Part shown: one piece after another, positions 17,109 to 26,840 of the stretch
Layout: the number at the start of each line of letters is the position of its first letter
How positions within the stretch are numbered: position 1 is the stretch's first letter
DNA from: Sphingobacterium sp. UT-1RO-CII-1
GTDB taxonomy: Bacteria; Bacteroidota; Bacteroidia; Sphingobacteriales; Sphingobacteriaceae
NCBI RefSeq assembly: GCF_026711005.1
Contig: NZ_JAPPVJ010000009.1
Span: forward strand, 62,001 to 126,000
Length of the DNA stretch: 64,000 nucleotides
Direction of reading: 5' to 3'
Made by a program: the position numbers and the translations under genes
Notes under the pieces: generated by a model
The model's input: only the letters and a program-made list of their open reading frames with translations
Database searches by the model: none
What the model was told of the DNA's origin: nothing

Positions 17109-19892
17109 ATGGAATATAATCATCATTCTTTAGAAAAGAAGTGGCAGAAATTTTGGTCAGAAAATGGTACATTTAAGATAGGTGAGACTTCGGATAAACC
17201 TAAGTATTATGTACTGGATATGTTTCCTTATCCATCTGGTGCGGGGTTGCATGTAGGGCACCCGCTGGGCTATATAGCCTCTGATATTTTAGCACGCTAT
17301 AAACGATTAAAAGGTTACAACGTATTACATCCGATGGGATATGATTCTTTTGGTCTACCAGCAGAGCAGTACGCTATTCAAACAGGGCAGCATCCTGCGA
17401 TTACAACTGAAGAGAATATCACTCGGTATCGTGAGCAATTGGATAATATCGGTTTTTCATTTGATTGGTCTCGTGAAATACGTACTTCCGAACCTGAATA
17501 TTATAAATGGACGCAATGGATTTTCATGCTTTCATTTAATGCTTGGTATAATGTTGAAGCTGATAAGGCAGAGCCAATAAAGACCTTAATTGAGCGATTT
17601 GAGAAGACCGGAACAGCAGCTGTTAAAGCTGTTTCAGATGATGATATTCGTGTTTTCACTGCTGATGAATGGAGAGGTTTTTCTACGAGCGAACAGCAAA
17701 GAGAATTGTTGAAATATAGGCTTGCTTACTTAAAAGAAAGTACAGTAAATTGGTGTGCTGATCTGGGAACAGTGTTAGCAAACGATGAGGTCATTAATGG
17801 ACTTTCTGAAAGGGGCGGTTTTCCGGTCGAGCAGAAAAAAATGATGCAGTGGTCTATGCGGATCATTGCATATGCAGATCGATTATTGAAAGGATTAGAG
17901 CAAATTGATTGGCCTGAACCGTTGGTCGAAATGCAACGGAATTGGATAGGTCGGTCGGTCGGAGCTTCTGTTAAATTTCCGCTTCCTCAGTTAAATGATC
18001 ATATTGAAGTTTTTACTACACGTCTGGATACTATTTATGGTGTCTCCTTTGTAGTTTTAGCACCTGAACATGATTTAGTTAAAACTTTAACTTCAGAAGC
18101 TCAACGAAAAGAGGTTGAAGCTTATATAGCGCGTACAGCCAAGAAGTCAGAGTTAGATAGAATGGCTGATACAAAAACGGTCTCAGGAGCTTTTACAGGA
18201 TCTTATGCAAAACATCCTTTGACAGGTAAAGATGTTGAAGTTTGGATTGCAGACTATGTGTTAGCTAGTTATGGTACAGGCGCTGTGATGGCAGTACCTT
18301 CAGGTGATCAACGGGATTATCTCTTTGCAAAACATTTTGATCTGCCAATTATTGCTATCAGTGATACGCAAGATATTACTGAAGAGGCTGATCCTAATAA
18401 AGAAGGTAGATACATTAATTCTGAACTTATCAATGGAATGACATATGAGGATGCTATGTCTACTTTGGTCAAGGAACTTGAAAAACTTCAGCTTGGTAAG
18501 GCAAAGGTCAATTACCGTATGCGGGATGCTATTTTTGGTAGGCAGCGTTATTGGGGAGAACCTGTACCTGTTTATTTTAAGGATGGATTGCCTTATTTGA
18601 TTGAAGAAAGTGAGTTGCCATTGTTGCTCCCCGAAGTTGATAAATATTTGCCAACAGAGACAGGAGAACCACCTTTGGGACGTGCTGAAAATTGGAGGTA
18701 TCAAGATCAGTACGAATATGAGTTAAGTACAATGCCAGGATGGGCGGGTTCTTCGTGGTATTGGTTTAGATATATGGATCCTCAAAATGCAGAAGCATTT
18801 GCCTCTAAAGAATCTATAGATTACTGGAAATCGGTAGACTTGTATATTGGCGGATCAGAGCATGCAACCGGACACTTATTGTATTCTAGGTTCTGGAATA
18901 AAATTCTGAAGGACTTGGGTTACCATAATGAAGAAGAGCCGTTCAAAAAGCTGATTAACCAGGGGATGATTCAGGGAAGATCAAGCTTTGTTTACCGTGT
19001 ATTGGATGTAGATGGTAAAGGTACAAATACTTATGTATCATTCGGCTTGAAAGATGACTACAATACTATGGCGCTACATGTGGATGTAAATATTGTTCAT
19101 AATGATGTTCTGGACAGAGAAAAGTTTATTGCTTCACGTCCAGAGTATAGCGAGGCTGAATTTATTTTAGAAGATGGTAAGTATATATGTGGGACCGAGG
19201 TCGAAAAAATGTCGAAATCTAAGTTCAACGTTGTTAATCCAGATGATATTATTGCTGCATATGGAGCTGATACTTTACGGTTGTATGAAATGTTTTTGGG
19301 ACCTCTAGAGCAAGCAAAACCCTGGAATACCAATGGTATAGAAGGTGTATATAAGTTCTTGCGTAAAGTGTGGAGGTTATTCCATGATGCCGAAGGGAAT
19401 GTTGCTCTGTCAGATGAAACGCCTACAAAAGCAGAGTATAAGGCATTACATAAAATTATTAAAAAGGTCGAGGAAGATGTAGAACGTTTCTCTTTTAATA
19501 CTTCTATATCAGCTTTTATGATTTGTGTAAATGAACTAACAGATTTGAAGTGTAATAAAAGAGAAATTCTTAAGGATTTAATTATTGTATTGAATTCTTA
19601 TGCTCCTCATATTACCGAAGAGTTATGGATGCTAATGGGCAATGAGGTCGGTGCAATAAGTTATCAAAAGTACCCTGTCTTTAATCCAAGTTACTTAGTA
19701 GAGTCTGAGTTTGCTTATCCTGTATCGGTCAATGGAAAGATGAAAATGAACTTATCTTTAGCGCTAGATTTAGGGCAAAAAGAAGTTGAAGAAATTGTAT
19801 TGAGTAATGCTGATGTGCAACGATATTTAGAAGGCAAAATTGTCAAAAAGATGATTTTTGTAAAGAATAAAATAATTAATCTTGTTGTGTAA
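17109..19892 (+). CDS. leuS: Leucyl-tRNA synthetase
   Basis: Class I synthetase charging tRNA-Leu. The HIGH-type motif is HVGHPLGY near residue 49 after PYPSGAG, and the KMSKS loop is VEKMSKSKFN near residue 700. A CP1 editing domain is present in between, with DTIYG-containing TTRLDTIYG and the conserved VASYGTGAVMAVPSGDQRD editing motif. At 927 residues it is longer than the 860 of E. coli; insertions occur near residues 150-200 and before KMSKS, as seen in other Bacteroidota. Monocistronic, with a terminator after it. Confidence 0.97.
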   Translation: MEYNHHSLEKKWQKFWSENGTFKIGETSDKPKYYVLDMFPYPSGAGLHVGHPLGYIASDILARYKRLKGYNVLHPMGYDSFGLPAEQYAIQTGQHPAITTEENITRYREQLDNIGFSFDWSREIRTSEPEYYKWTQWIFMLSFNAWYNVEADKAEPIKTLIERFEKTGTAAVKAVSDDDIRVFTADEWRGFSTSEQQRELLKYRLAYLKESTVNWCADLGTVLANDEVINGLSERGGFPVEQKKMMQWSMRIIAYADRLLKGLEQIDWPEPLVEMQRNWIGRSVGASVKFPLPQLNDHIEVFTTRLDTIYGVSFVVLAPEHDLVKTLTSEAQRKEVEAYIARTAKKSELDRMADTKTVSGAFTGSYAKHPLTGKDVEVWIADYVLASYGTGAVMAVPSGDQRDYLFAKHFDLPIIAISDTQDITEEADPNKEGRYINSELINGMTYEDAMSTLVKELEKLQLGKAKVNYRMRDAIFGRQRYWGEPVPVYFKDGLPYLIEESELPLLLPEVDKYLPTETGEPPLGRAENWRYQDQYEYELSTMPGWAGSSWYWFRYMDPQNAEAFASKESIDYWKSVDLYIGGSEHATGHLLYSRFWNKILKDLGYHNEEEPFKKLINQGMIQGRSSFVYRVLDVDGKGTNTYVSFGLKDDYNTMALHVDVNIVHNDVLDREKFIASRPEYSEAEFILEDGKYICGTEVEKMSKSKFNVVNPDDIIAAYGADTLRLYEMFLGPLEQAKPWNTNGIEGVYKFLRKVWRLFHDAEGNVALSDETPTKAEYKALHKIIKKVEEDVERFSFNTSISAFMICVNELTDLKCNKREILKDLIIVLNSYAPHITEELWMLMGNEVGAISYQKYPVFNPSYLVESEFAYPVSVNGKMKMNLSLALDLGQKEVEEIVLSNADVQRYLEGKIVKKMIFVKNKIINLVV

Positions 19893-19914
19893 CATATGGT
19901 ATTACACTATTATA

Positions 19915-19948
19915 AAAGGCACTTTGTTATTATAAAGTGCTTTTTTTT
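19915..19948 (+). terminator. Rho-independent terminator after leuS
   Basis: GCACTTT (19919-19925) and AAAGTGC (19934-19940) form the core stem, with flanking A/T pairs. A run of eight T follows (19941-19948). Confidence 0.9.
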
Positions 19949-20017
19949 GTCTATTTCTATGTTAGTATCATTATATTTGATGATAAGTTGTAATATCACT
20001 GTATTTAATGATAAAGT

Positions 20018-20608
20018 ATGGTAGCAGTTTTAACAGGAGATGTTATAGGATCTCGAAAAAAGGATCCTGCTATATGGCTTCCTGTCCTAGAGAAGGCTTT
20101 GCAGGTTTATTCCGTAAATTTTGATATTTATAGGGGAGATAGCTTCCAAGCCAAGGTCAATCTTTCCAGTGTTTTTGTAAGTGCTTTTTATATCAAAGCA
20201 GCTATGGTTAATATAGGGCTAGATGTGCGTATCGGTATAGGGGTGGGGGAAGAAGAAGTACCCGCATACCATATTAAGAACACCTTTGGTACAGCATTGA
20301 TAAATTCTGGACAGGCATTTGATGGACTTAAAAAAGACAGTTTAGCAGTTGTCAGTACGAATAAAGATTTTGATGAATTGTGTAATGTAATATTGGGACT
20401 TTCAGCTGAATTGTGTTTACGTTGGACAGCTAATATTGCAGGTACGGTTAAAGCTGCACTTTTACATGAAGGTATTAATCAAAAAGAGTTGGCTAATTTG
20501 TTGAAAAAAAAGCATCAGAGTCAAGTCAGCACGGAGCTACAAAAAGCAAGCTTCTTTAAACTTAAAAGAGCTATAGACTATTGTACAGATAAACTTCTTG
20601 AATTATGA
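20018..20608 (+). CDS. SatD-family protein
   Basis: 196 residues beginning with AVLTGDVIGSRKK, the typical opening of SatD-like proteins. The stretch YRGDSFQ followed by VRIGIGVGEE resembles the beta-hairpin pattern of GGDEF/class III cyclase folds, but no complete metal-binding set is visible. The C-terminal third (about 140-196, with INQKELANLL and QVSTELQKASFFKL) reads as a winged-helix DNA-binding segment. The next gene (DUF3307) overlaps it by 4 bp, a pairing seen in several phyla. SatD was named in a streptococcal acid-tolerance locus; the biochemical role is unknown. Family assignment is from pattern recognition. Confidence 0.75.
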   Translation: MVAVLTGDVIGSRKKDPAIWLPVLEKALQVYSVNFDIYRGDSFQAKVNLSSVFVSAFYIKAAMVNIGLDVRIGIGVGEEEVPAYHIKNTFGTALINSGQAFDGLKKDSLAVVSTNKDFDELCNVILGLSAELCLRWTANIAGTVKAALLHEGINQKELANLLKKKHQSQVSTELQKASFFKLKRAIDYCTDKLLEL

Positions 20609-21336
20609 TTTTGCTCTTTTTAAAATTATTTCTGGCTCATATATTAGGAGATTTTGTTTTTCAGAATGAAAAACTCAATAAGAAAAAAAATATAAATGCA
20701 CTTTATCTTTTATTACATATTACGATACATGGTGTGTTGCTTTTCTTATTTTTTGCTAGTGAATGGCGAGAGATGTGGCAAACGATTTTGTTCATTCTTT
20801 CGGTTCATCTTTTAGTAGATAGTTTAAAATCATTAGCAAATAATAACTGGCCGAATCATTCTTTTTTGATCTTTTGTGTCGACCAGGCTTTTCACTGTCT
20901 TGCTTTATTATTGGTCGTTATTTATTGGCATGGTTTTCCAGAACAATGGTTTAATTTTTTATTATCAGTTGATTTTCTGTTATATGTAATATCTCTCGTT
21001 CTTATTGTTTTTGTCTGTCCAGTTACACTGAAAATATTGTTCGGTAGGTGGAATAAAGAACTTGAAATGAAAGCAAAGCTTAATGAATCTCTATTTGATG
21101 CAGGTTGGGTTATAGGAATAATAGAACGGATTTTAATTGTTTTATTTATTCAGGTTGGCTTTCTATCAGGCATTGGTTTTCTTTTAGCGGCTAAATCAAT
21201 ATTTAGATTTGGCGATTTGAACAATACTAAAGATACCAAGTTTACGGAGTATGTACTGATTGGTACTTTTTCTAGCTTTTTGTTTGCGATTATTATTGGC
21301 TATTTGCTAAAAGTGAGTCTGTTATATCTCATATGA
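20605..21336 (+). CDS. DUF3307 membrane protein
   Basis: 243 residues, about seven hydrophobic segments. The N terminus LLFLKLFLAHILGDFVFQ followed by HITIHGVLLF and VHLLVDSLK (conserved Asp and His residues in the first three helices) is diagnostic of DUF3307. The ATG overlaps the SatD-like gene's TGA (ATGA), so the two are translationally coupled and probably act together. Buried Asp/His pairs suggest metal or proton handling, but that is speculation. The stop codon lies in the left arm of a terminator. Confidence 0.82.
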   Translation: MILLFLKLFLAHILGDFVFQNEKLNKKKNINALYLLLHITIHGVLLFLFFASEWREMWQTILFILSVHLLVDSLKSLANNNWPNHSFLIFCVDQAFHCLALLLVVIYWHGFPEQWFNFLLSVDFLLYVISLVLIVFVCPVTLKILFGRWNKELEMKAKLNESLFDAGWVIGIIERILIVLFIQVGFLSGIGFLLAAKSIFRFGDLNNTKDTKFTEYVLIGTFSSFLFAIIIGYLLKVSLLYLI

Positions 21337-21378
21337 TACTGTCTATCTGAAAATATATTCTCAGATAGACAGTATCAT
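21333..21378. terminator. Bidirectional terminator, perfect 18-bp stem
   Basis: ATGATACTGTCTATCTGA (21333-21350) is the exact reverse complement of 21361-21378, with a 10-base loop. It separates the DUF3307 gene from the convergent antiporter gene and contains the former's stop codon. Confidence 0.9.
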
Positions 21379-21380
21379 AT

Positions 21381-22526
21381 TTAAGGATTAAATAGTAATA
21401 AAATAAAAATAACAAATAATGCAAGGTGCATCAAACCTGTCAATGGCACTGTACGCTTACCCAAAAAATTCATCAAACTTAATAACAGTGTAATTACAAA
21501 TAAAATGGTTTCACTAGAGCTAAGACCAAACATGACTGTTTTTCCTGAAATTAAGCCAATGATTAGGACTGCTGGAACTGTAAGCCCTACTGTTGAAACA
21601 AAAGCTCCATGGCATAGATTAATAACACGTTGGAACTCGTTATTCATTGCTGCTTTGACAGCTGTAATCGATTCGGGGGTAAATACAATGATTGCAATTA
21701 GCACTCCTCCTAGCGATAGAGGCAAGCCTAATGATTGAATGCCATGATCGACATACGTAGCTAGATTATGTGATAAAAGAACAATAGGTAGAATCATGGC
21801 CAGAAGAATTATAGTGCGCAACCAAATTTCTTTTATATTAACTTTCTTTTTGTCATTTCCATCTTTATTATAGCTTGCCTTCTCGGTATACAGTATTTCC
21901 ATACTTCCAGTTTTTGGCTGTACGTACAGATGACTGTAACTTATCATTTGATAGCGTAGAAAAAATGTGTAAATAATTATAATTAGGGTCGTGATTGTCA
22001 TTGCCTGTACAGTACTGAAAATGGCATTGCCTGCTCCCGTAATAAAATTAGGTAGTAACATGCTGATACCTGATAATAAAATTATCATTCCGTGATAGGA
22101 GATAGAGCCTTGTGCATTATATTCTTGTTCACCATATTTTAGTCCACCAACAAGTATACAGAGACCTATAACTAAATTCATGATAATCATCATAACTGAA
22201 AAAATAGAGTCTTTGCCAATGGTAGGGGTTTCTGTAGGCCCAAGCATGACAGCAGAAATTAAAACGACTTCAATAGATACAATAGATAAGGTTAGAATTA
22301 ATGTTCCGTAGGGCTCTCCTAATTTATGTGCCAGCTCATCAGCTTGTTGAACAACACCAAAAGAGGCTATGATTATAGTGGTTAAGAGCGCTATAAAGGA
22401 TAATAGTGCTACTGTACTAGAGCCTGATAGAATTTTAGAAGTATCCAGTATGAATAAAAATGCAATAACGACGGTCCAAATAAAGATTAAACGAATACAT
22501 GTTTGTTTAGAAAAAATACGTTCCAT
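21381..22526 (-). CDS. chaA: ChaA-type calcium (sodium)/proton antiporter
   Basis: 381 residues with eleven or so membrane segments in two inverted halves. The alpha-repeat motifs with the ion-binding acidic residues are GEPYGTLILTLSIVSIEV (about residue 70) and VFTPESITAVKAAMNNEFQRVINLCHGA (about residue 280). These match CaCA-superfamily ChaA/CAX exchangers, which extrude Ca2+ or Na+/K+ in exchange for protons across the inner membrane. The central cytoplasmic loop (about 205-230, Lys-rich) is short. Single gene with its own upstream region. The precise cation is not readable. Confidence 0.87.
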   Translation of the reverse strand: MERIFSKQTCIRLIFIWTVVIAFLFILDTSKILSGSSTVALLSFIALLTTIIIASFGVVQQADELAHKLGEPYGTLILTLSIVSIEVVLISAVMLGPTETPTIGKDSIFSVMMIIMNLVIGLCILVGGLKYGEQEYNAQGSISYHGMIILLSGISMLLPNFITGAGNAIFSTVQAMTITTLIIIIYTFFLRYQMISYSHLYVQPKTGSMEILYTEKASYNKDGNDKKKVNIKEIWLRTIILLAMILPIVLLSHNLATYVDHGIQSLGLPLSLGGVLIAIIVFTPESITAVKAAMNNEFQRVINLCHGAFVSTVGLTVPAVLIIGLISGKTVMFGLSSSETILFVITLLLSLMNFLGKRTVPLTGLMHLALFVIFILLLFNP

Positions 22527-22856
22527 AAAATTAAATTATTAATTCCTCATATTAAACCTACATAAAGGAATTTTGTTACACTAATGCTTTAATAAAGTAG
22601 TTTGTGGCAAATATCATAAAAAACCTATTTTTTCTATTTTACATTTGTTAAAAACAGAGTTGAGCATACAACATTGGTTTAAAACATGATGAGAGGGAAG
22701 TGTTTGTTTGTGTTAATTTTCTGTAGGTATATATGATATATTGGTATAGCTAAGTTCGTGTATTGTGCGAGTGTAACTCAAAGTGTGATAAGCTGATAAG
22801 CGATTACTTCTATGTCCGTGTGGTAGTAGAAGTAATCGCTTATATAATTGGGCTAT
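22527..22856. other. Intergenic region between chaA and phospholipase C (330 bp)
   Basis: Holds the upstream region of the leftward antiporter gene and, at its right end, the hairpin listed at 22796-22843. I see no ORF, repeat family or consensus promoter box in the rest. Confidence 0.5.
22796..22843 (-). terminator. Long hairpin downstream of phospholipase C
   Basis: ATAAGCGATTACTTCT (22796-22811) pairs perfectly with 22828-22843 over 16 bp with a 16-base loop. It lies 13 bp past the stop of the minus-strand gene. There is no good T run, so it may protect the mRNA 3' end rather than terminate alone. Confidence 0.65.
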
Positions 22857-25319
22857 TTAAGCCATTAGTGGGTCTGTGATACGTGCTTTTCCATTTTCTA
22901 AACGTCCAGCATACTGACGCTTAAAACTTAGTCCGCCATTGTTGCTAAATAAAATGTCATACCAGCCGTAATTTTTTCTAGTGGGCACTTTAATTTGTTT
23001 CATTTCCCCCTTTTTTACACTGATATTTATAATAGAGTTCTTTGTGGCATATTTGTTTTGCATTTTTAAATCGATTTTCTGTTCGCTTTGATTTAAAATG
23101 TTGAAGATAATTTCTTCAGTTTTAGGGTCGTATTTTTGTGCTATTTGTACACCTAATGCCTCTTTGTCTCCTGCATATAGACGGTAAAATCCGTTAGGGC
23201 CATGCAGAGCAAGTGTATATTCTGAGCCAGTAAAATTTGTTAAGTCCCAATTGTATACAATTTGCTTTCCTGCCGAAGTAGCAAAAGACCAGTTTGCTTT
23301 GTCTTTTTTAAAGCCATATGCATAAACATTAAAGGCTGCACCTAAAGCTCTGGTTTTAAATAAGCTATTTGCAGCTTCAAATTGTAAGAAAATACTGTCT
23401 TTTTCTAACTTTTCATGTATGTAAAGTTCGTATTTTAGAGCATTTGAAGGTTTATATCCTTTTTCCTGCTTTGGAAAGAAATCAGGTCTTTCTCCATTTT
23501 TAATGGCAGATATATCTGTAGCGGTAAGCTTTTTAAAACCATTTGGTGCTGGATTATTTTTTGTTTTGTTAATATGTGCTATTTGTTCATTTCGTTCTAG
23601 GAAAGTTGGTAAATGAAAATCATCTTTTTTGTATGGTCTAAACGCGGAAGTTAAGTCTCCTGTAATTGCTCTGCGCCAGCTACTAATATTTTCTTCAACT
23701 ATATTTAGTTTATATTTTTTATTTAAGAACTGTTCTACAAATTGTATCGTAGATGTTATGTCGAATACCTCGGAATTAACCCAGCCTCCTTTGCTCCAGG
23801 GGGAAGCAATGATTAAAGGAACGCGGTAGCCTAATCCAACAGGACCTTCTGTTGCGCTACTTTCTGAAACTCCGTATGCTATTTCTTGTTCCTTAGTTAC
23901 ATATTCAGTGGTATAATCTAAATCTGGCGACGTTATGCCTGTTGACAGATCTCCAGGTTTTGGGGCAACAAATGGCGGTACATGATCAAAGTAACCATCA
24001 TTTTCGTCATAATTTAATATGAATATTGTTTTTTTCCAAATATCTGGATTTTTCGTCAGTATATTTAAAACTTCAGAGACATACCATGCTCCATACATAG
24101 GTGCGCTTGGATGGTCTGAAAAATTTTGCGGTGCTACTAGCCATGAAATGGTTGGTAGTTTATCTTCGTTGACATCTTTCCTAAATTGGTGAAATATATC
24201 ACCTTTCGGAACTGTGATCGTGTTTTCGTTGTATTCTATTTGTTCTATATTATGGTAATCTTCATCTCCTTCATTTGTTTGGAAGGCTTTTTCGTGTAGT
24301 GCTTTATTAAAGTCATCAAGCTTGGCATATTCAGCAGTATTATATTTATTATATTCTTTTTGAAAGCTAATAAATTGCTCTTTTTTTTGTTGTAGTGTTT
24401 GTTTTAACTTTTGATCATTTTTGCTTTCTAACTGTTGTTCTATATTTTTAATTTCCAGTGGAAGTTCTTTTAATCTTTTGCTAAAAAACTGTATATGACT
24501 TTTTTTGTAGCGTACTTGGTACTGCTCAAACCATTCCAAATTATTGTCTGTAAAGTTTCCTAAGAAGCTGTCCGCTTCACCGGTTAAGTCATTTTGTAAG
24601 CTTATTTCATTTTGATATACTTTCCAGCTGATGTTATTTTCTTCTAGTCGTTCAGGGAAAGTTTTCCAATTTGCCATCTTATTATAATAAACATCCGAAT
24701 TTCTTACTAGAGGTTTATCACCTTTTTTAGGAACACATTTTCCTGTCCAAAAAAAGTGTCTATTTGTTGTTGTCCCTGTTATTGACGAGCAAAAATGTTG
24801 ATCACATATTGTAAAGGCATCTGCAAAAGCGTAGTAAAAAGGAATATCATTTCTATTATAATGACCTAATGTTAGAGGCAGATCATGGTATGATTTATTG
24901 CCTGATCTTTTCCATTCTAACCAATTGTCAAACTTGCCATTGTTCCAAGAGCCAATCTGATTTTCCCAAGAATGGGGAAGATCTCTTGTCCAGGCAGCAT
25001 TGGAGTTTTTAATATCTAGCTGAAAGGGTAGGTAGGTATCGCCATTCTTATAAGACTGTAGCCAAACAGGGTTTAAATTAGGAAGGAGAACTGCACGAGG
25101 GTCATTAAATCCCCTAACACCTTTTAATGCGCCAAAACTATGGTCAAAAGACCTGTTTTCTTGCATAAGCATGACGATATGTTCAGCATCTAAGTATGTT
25201 GAACCCTCTGTCGGATTAATCTTTAAGGCAGCTTGTATAGACTCTGGCAAAGTATTGAACATACCAAATGCACCAGCTAGAAGTCCTGCTTTTTTTATAA
25301 ATTCTCTTCTGTTTTCCAT
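22857..25319 (-). CDS. Phosphocholine-specific phospholipase C, Tat-exported
   Basis: 820-residue member of the non-haemolytic PlcN/acid-phosphatase-like phospholipase C family, which cleaves phosphatidylcholine to diacylglycerol and phosphocholine. The N terminus NRREFIKKAGLLAGAFG carries the twin-arginine motif (Arg4-Arg5), so the folded protein is exported through Tat. Catalytic-core signatures are MLMQENRSFDHSFG (near residue 51) and NYDENDGYFDHVPPF (near 435). A Lys/Gln/Glu-rich coiled segment occupies about 275-345. Two C-terminal beta domains (about 640-810) fit the family's DUF756 repeats. Monocistronic. Likely for phosphate or choline scavenging from lipids; no Pho box is recognisable. 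Confidence 0.92.
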   Translation of the reverse strand: MENRREFIKKAGLLAGAFGMFNTLPESIQAALKINPTEGSTYLDAEHIVMLMQENRSFDHSFGALKGVRGFNDPRAVLLPNLNPVWLQSYKNGDTYLPFQLDIKNSNAAWTRDLPHSWENQIGSWNNGKFDNWLEWKRSGNKSYHDLPLTLGHYNRNDIPFYYAFADAFTICDQHFCSSITGTTTNRHFFWTGKCVPKKGDKPLVRNSDVYYNKMANWKTFPERLEENNISWKVYQNEISLQNDLTGEADSFLGNFTDNNLEWFEQYQVRYKKSHIQFFSKRLKELPLEIKNIEQQLESKNDQKLKQTLQQKKEQFISFQKEYNKYNTAEYAKLDDFNKALHEKAFQTNEGDEDYHNIEQIEYNENTITVPKGDIFHQFRKDVNEDKLPTISWLVAPQNFSDHPSAPMYGAWYVSEVLNILTKNPDIWKKTIFILNYDENDGYFDHVPPFVAPKPGDLSTGITSPDLDYTTEYVTKEQEIAYGVSESSATEGPVGLGYRVPLIIASPWSKGGWVNSEVFDITSTIQFVEQFLNKKYKLNIVEENISSWRRAITGDLTSAFRPYKKDDFHLPTFLERNEQIAHINKTKNNPAPNGFKKLTATDISAIKNGERPDFFPKQEKGYKPSNALKYELYIHEKLEKDSIFLQFEAANSLFKTRALGAAFNVYAYGFKKDKANWSFATSAGKQIVYNWDLTNFTGSEYTLALHGPNGFYRLYAGDKEALGVQIAQKYDPKTEEIIFNILNQSEQKIDLKMQNKYATKNSIINISVKKGEMKQIKVPTRKNYGWYDILFSNNGGLSFKRQYAGRLENGKARITDPLMA

Positions 25320-25593
25320 CGTAGTTTTATTTTATGATGTTTAATATCGTGACACAGTTTTTATTAAGACTATGTGTTGAATTACGGTTTTAATAGATAG
25401 TTGATATGCACACTAGTTTTTATATAGGTTCATTTTAACTTTTAGTACCATGAGATGTTTTCTGTTTTTTTACATTAAGGAACTAGGACGTAATTGATTC
25501 TTTACTAGTCTTAATTTGTTAAAGCTAAAGGTAAAAATAATTGATAGTTATATGCTCCCGCAACGCTATTATCGCTAAATTATTACTTTAATG

Positions 25594-25626
25594 TTGCGCA
25601 TACTATGTTAAAGAAAGTTATATTTG
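25594..25626 (+). promoter_or_regulatory. Promoter of the PCMD lipoprotein operon
   Basis: TTG (25594-25596), a 22-bp gap and TATATTTG (25619-25626) match the Bacteroidota -33/-7 elements. The predicted start is near 25631, giving a leader of about 50 nt. Confidence 0.6.
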
Positions 25627-25632
25627 CTGACT

Positions 25633-25651
25633 TTTGACTATAAAAGTCAAA
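25633..25651. promoter_or_regulatory. Palindrome at the predicted transcription start
   Basis: TTTGAC (25633-25638) and GTCAAA (25646-25651) are perfect inverted arms around a 7-bp A/T centre, exactly downstream of the -7 box. It could be an operator or a short 5' hairpin; no regulator gene is adjacent. Confidence 0.45.
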
Positions 25652-25679
25652 TGTATAGTGGGTACTTAATTATTTATTT

Positions 25680-26840
25680 ATGTTTAAAAAGATACACATT
25701 CTGTTATTAGTCCCTTTGCTTTTTCTGCAAGGTTGTATTAAAGATGAGCCATTGGAAATGGAGGCAGACATTGTTGCTGTACACGATGTGGAGGACAGTT
25801 TTTTGATGAATCCGGTATTGACTAACAATAAAGTTGTAGTATATGTAAAGCCAGGAGAAAGGGATTTGACAAACTATCAATTAAAATTTGACCTTACTAA
25901 AGGTGCTACAATTTCACCTAGTTCAGAATCTATTCAAGATTATAATAATGATGTGATTTTTACGGTCACTTCTGAAGATGGGCGTTTTTCAAAAAAATAT
26001 ACTGTAACGGTTATTGAAACTAATCAAAGTTCAGTTCCTAATGAGTTTTTATTTCAGGATTTTAGAGTTGAAGAGTCAGGAATAGGCACTTCATATTATC
26101 AATTTTTTGATGTCGTGTACGGTCAAAATTTTGATAATTGGGGATCAGGTAATTATGGATTTGGATTTAGTTTTCTAGGGCAAGAAGTTAATCCTGAACA
26201 GCATCCTACTGGCGTGATAAAAAACTCTATAACTGAAAAGACTAATTTGCTATTGGAGACAAAAAAGACAGGGCCTTGGGGTGTGATGTTTGGGGCTAAA
26301 GCACCAATGGCTGCGGGTAATTTATTTCTTGGAAGTTTTAACTTGAAAGATGTAATGAAACCATTAACGGCAACAGAATTTGGTCGTCCATTTAATCGAA
26401 TGCCTGTTTCTTTAGAAGGTTCATTTAATTATAAAGCAGGAGATGAATTAGTAGAGCGTGATGCCTCAGGAACAGTGCTTATACCTGCGATTGGAGTAGA
26501 TTCATGTGATATTTATGCTGTTTTTTATAATCGTAAGGAGTTGGTTGCTAGACAAGTTGATGTGAAAAATCCCGTTGATTATTTAGATGGATATACAATT
26601 CACAATGATGAAAGTATCGTTGCCGTAGCACGTTTAAATGATGGTAGCTCTACAGCTGGTGAAGGTTTTATAGATTTTAAAGTGCCTTTTGTATTTAGAA
26701 AAGAGGTGAATGAGAATGATCTATATGCGATGGATTATAATATTGCTATTGTGATCACTTCAAGCAAATATGGAGACCAGTTTAAAGGAGCTATTGGTAG
26801 TAAATTAATTGTAGACCGAATAAAAATCAATACAAAATAA
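25680..26840 (+). CDS. PCMD-domain surface lipoprotein
   Basis: 386 residues starting with a lipoprotein signal (lipobox LFLQGC, Cys at about 19) followed by acidic residues (KDEPLEME), a pattern linked in Bacteroidota with surface display. Residues about 30-115 form an Ig-like module (NNKVVVYVKPGERDLTNY ... SKKYTVTV). The rest matches the PCMD (putative carbohydrate metabolism) domain, with the closing GSKLIVDRIKI typical of that fold. Proteins of this group usually bind glycans, but no SusC/SusD pair or glycosidase is nearby. It shares one base with the next gene, an outer-membrane barrel, so the pair is probably a unit. Confidence 0.8.
   Translation: MFKKIHILLLVPLLFLQGCIKDEPLEMEADIVAVHDVEDSFLMNPVLTNNKVVVYVKPGERDLTNYQLKFDLTKGATISPSSESIQDYNNDVIFTVTSEDGRFSKKYTVTVIETNQSSVPNEFLFQDFRVEESGIGTSYYQFFDVVYGQNFDNWGSGNYGFGFSFLGQEVNPEQHPTGVIKNSITEKTNLLLETKKTGPWGVMFGAKAPMAAGNLFLGSFNLKDVMKPLTATEFGRPFNRMPVSLEGSFNYKAGDELVERDASGTVLIPAIGVDSCDIYAVFYNRKELVARQVDVKNPVDYLDGYTIHNDESIVAVARLNDGSSTAGEGFIDFKVPFVFRKEVNENDLYAMDYNIAIVITSSKYGDQFKGAIGSKLIVDRIKINTK

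Larger units (their letters stand above)
25320..25679. other. Divergent intergenic region (360 bp)
   Basis: Lies between the leftward phospholipase gene and the rightward lipoprotein operon. It contains the rightward promoter (25594-25626) and a palindrome at its start point (25633-25651). No ORF is seen, and no convincing leftward promoter. Confidence 0.5.
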
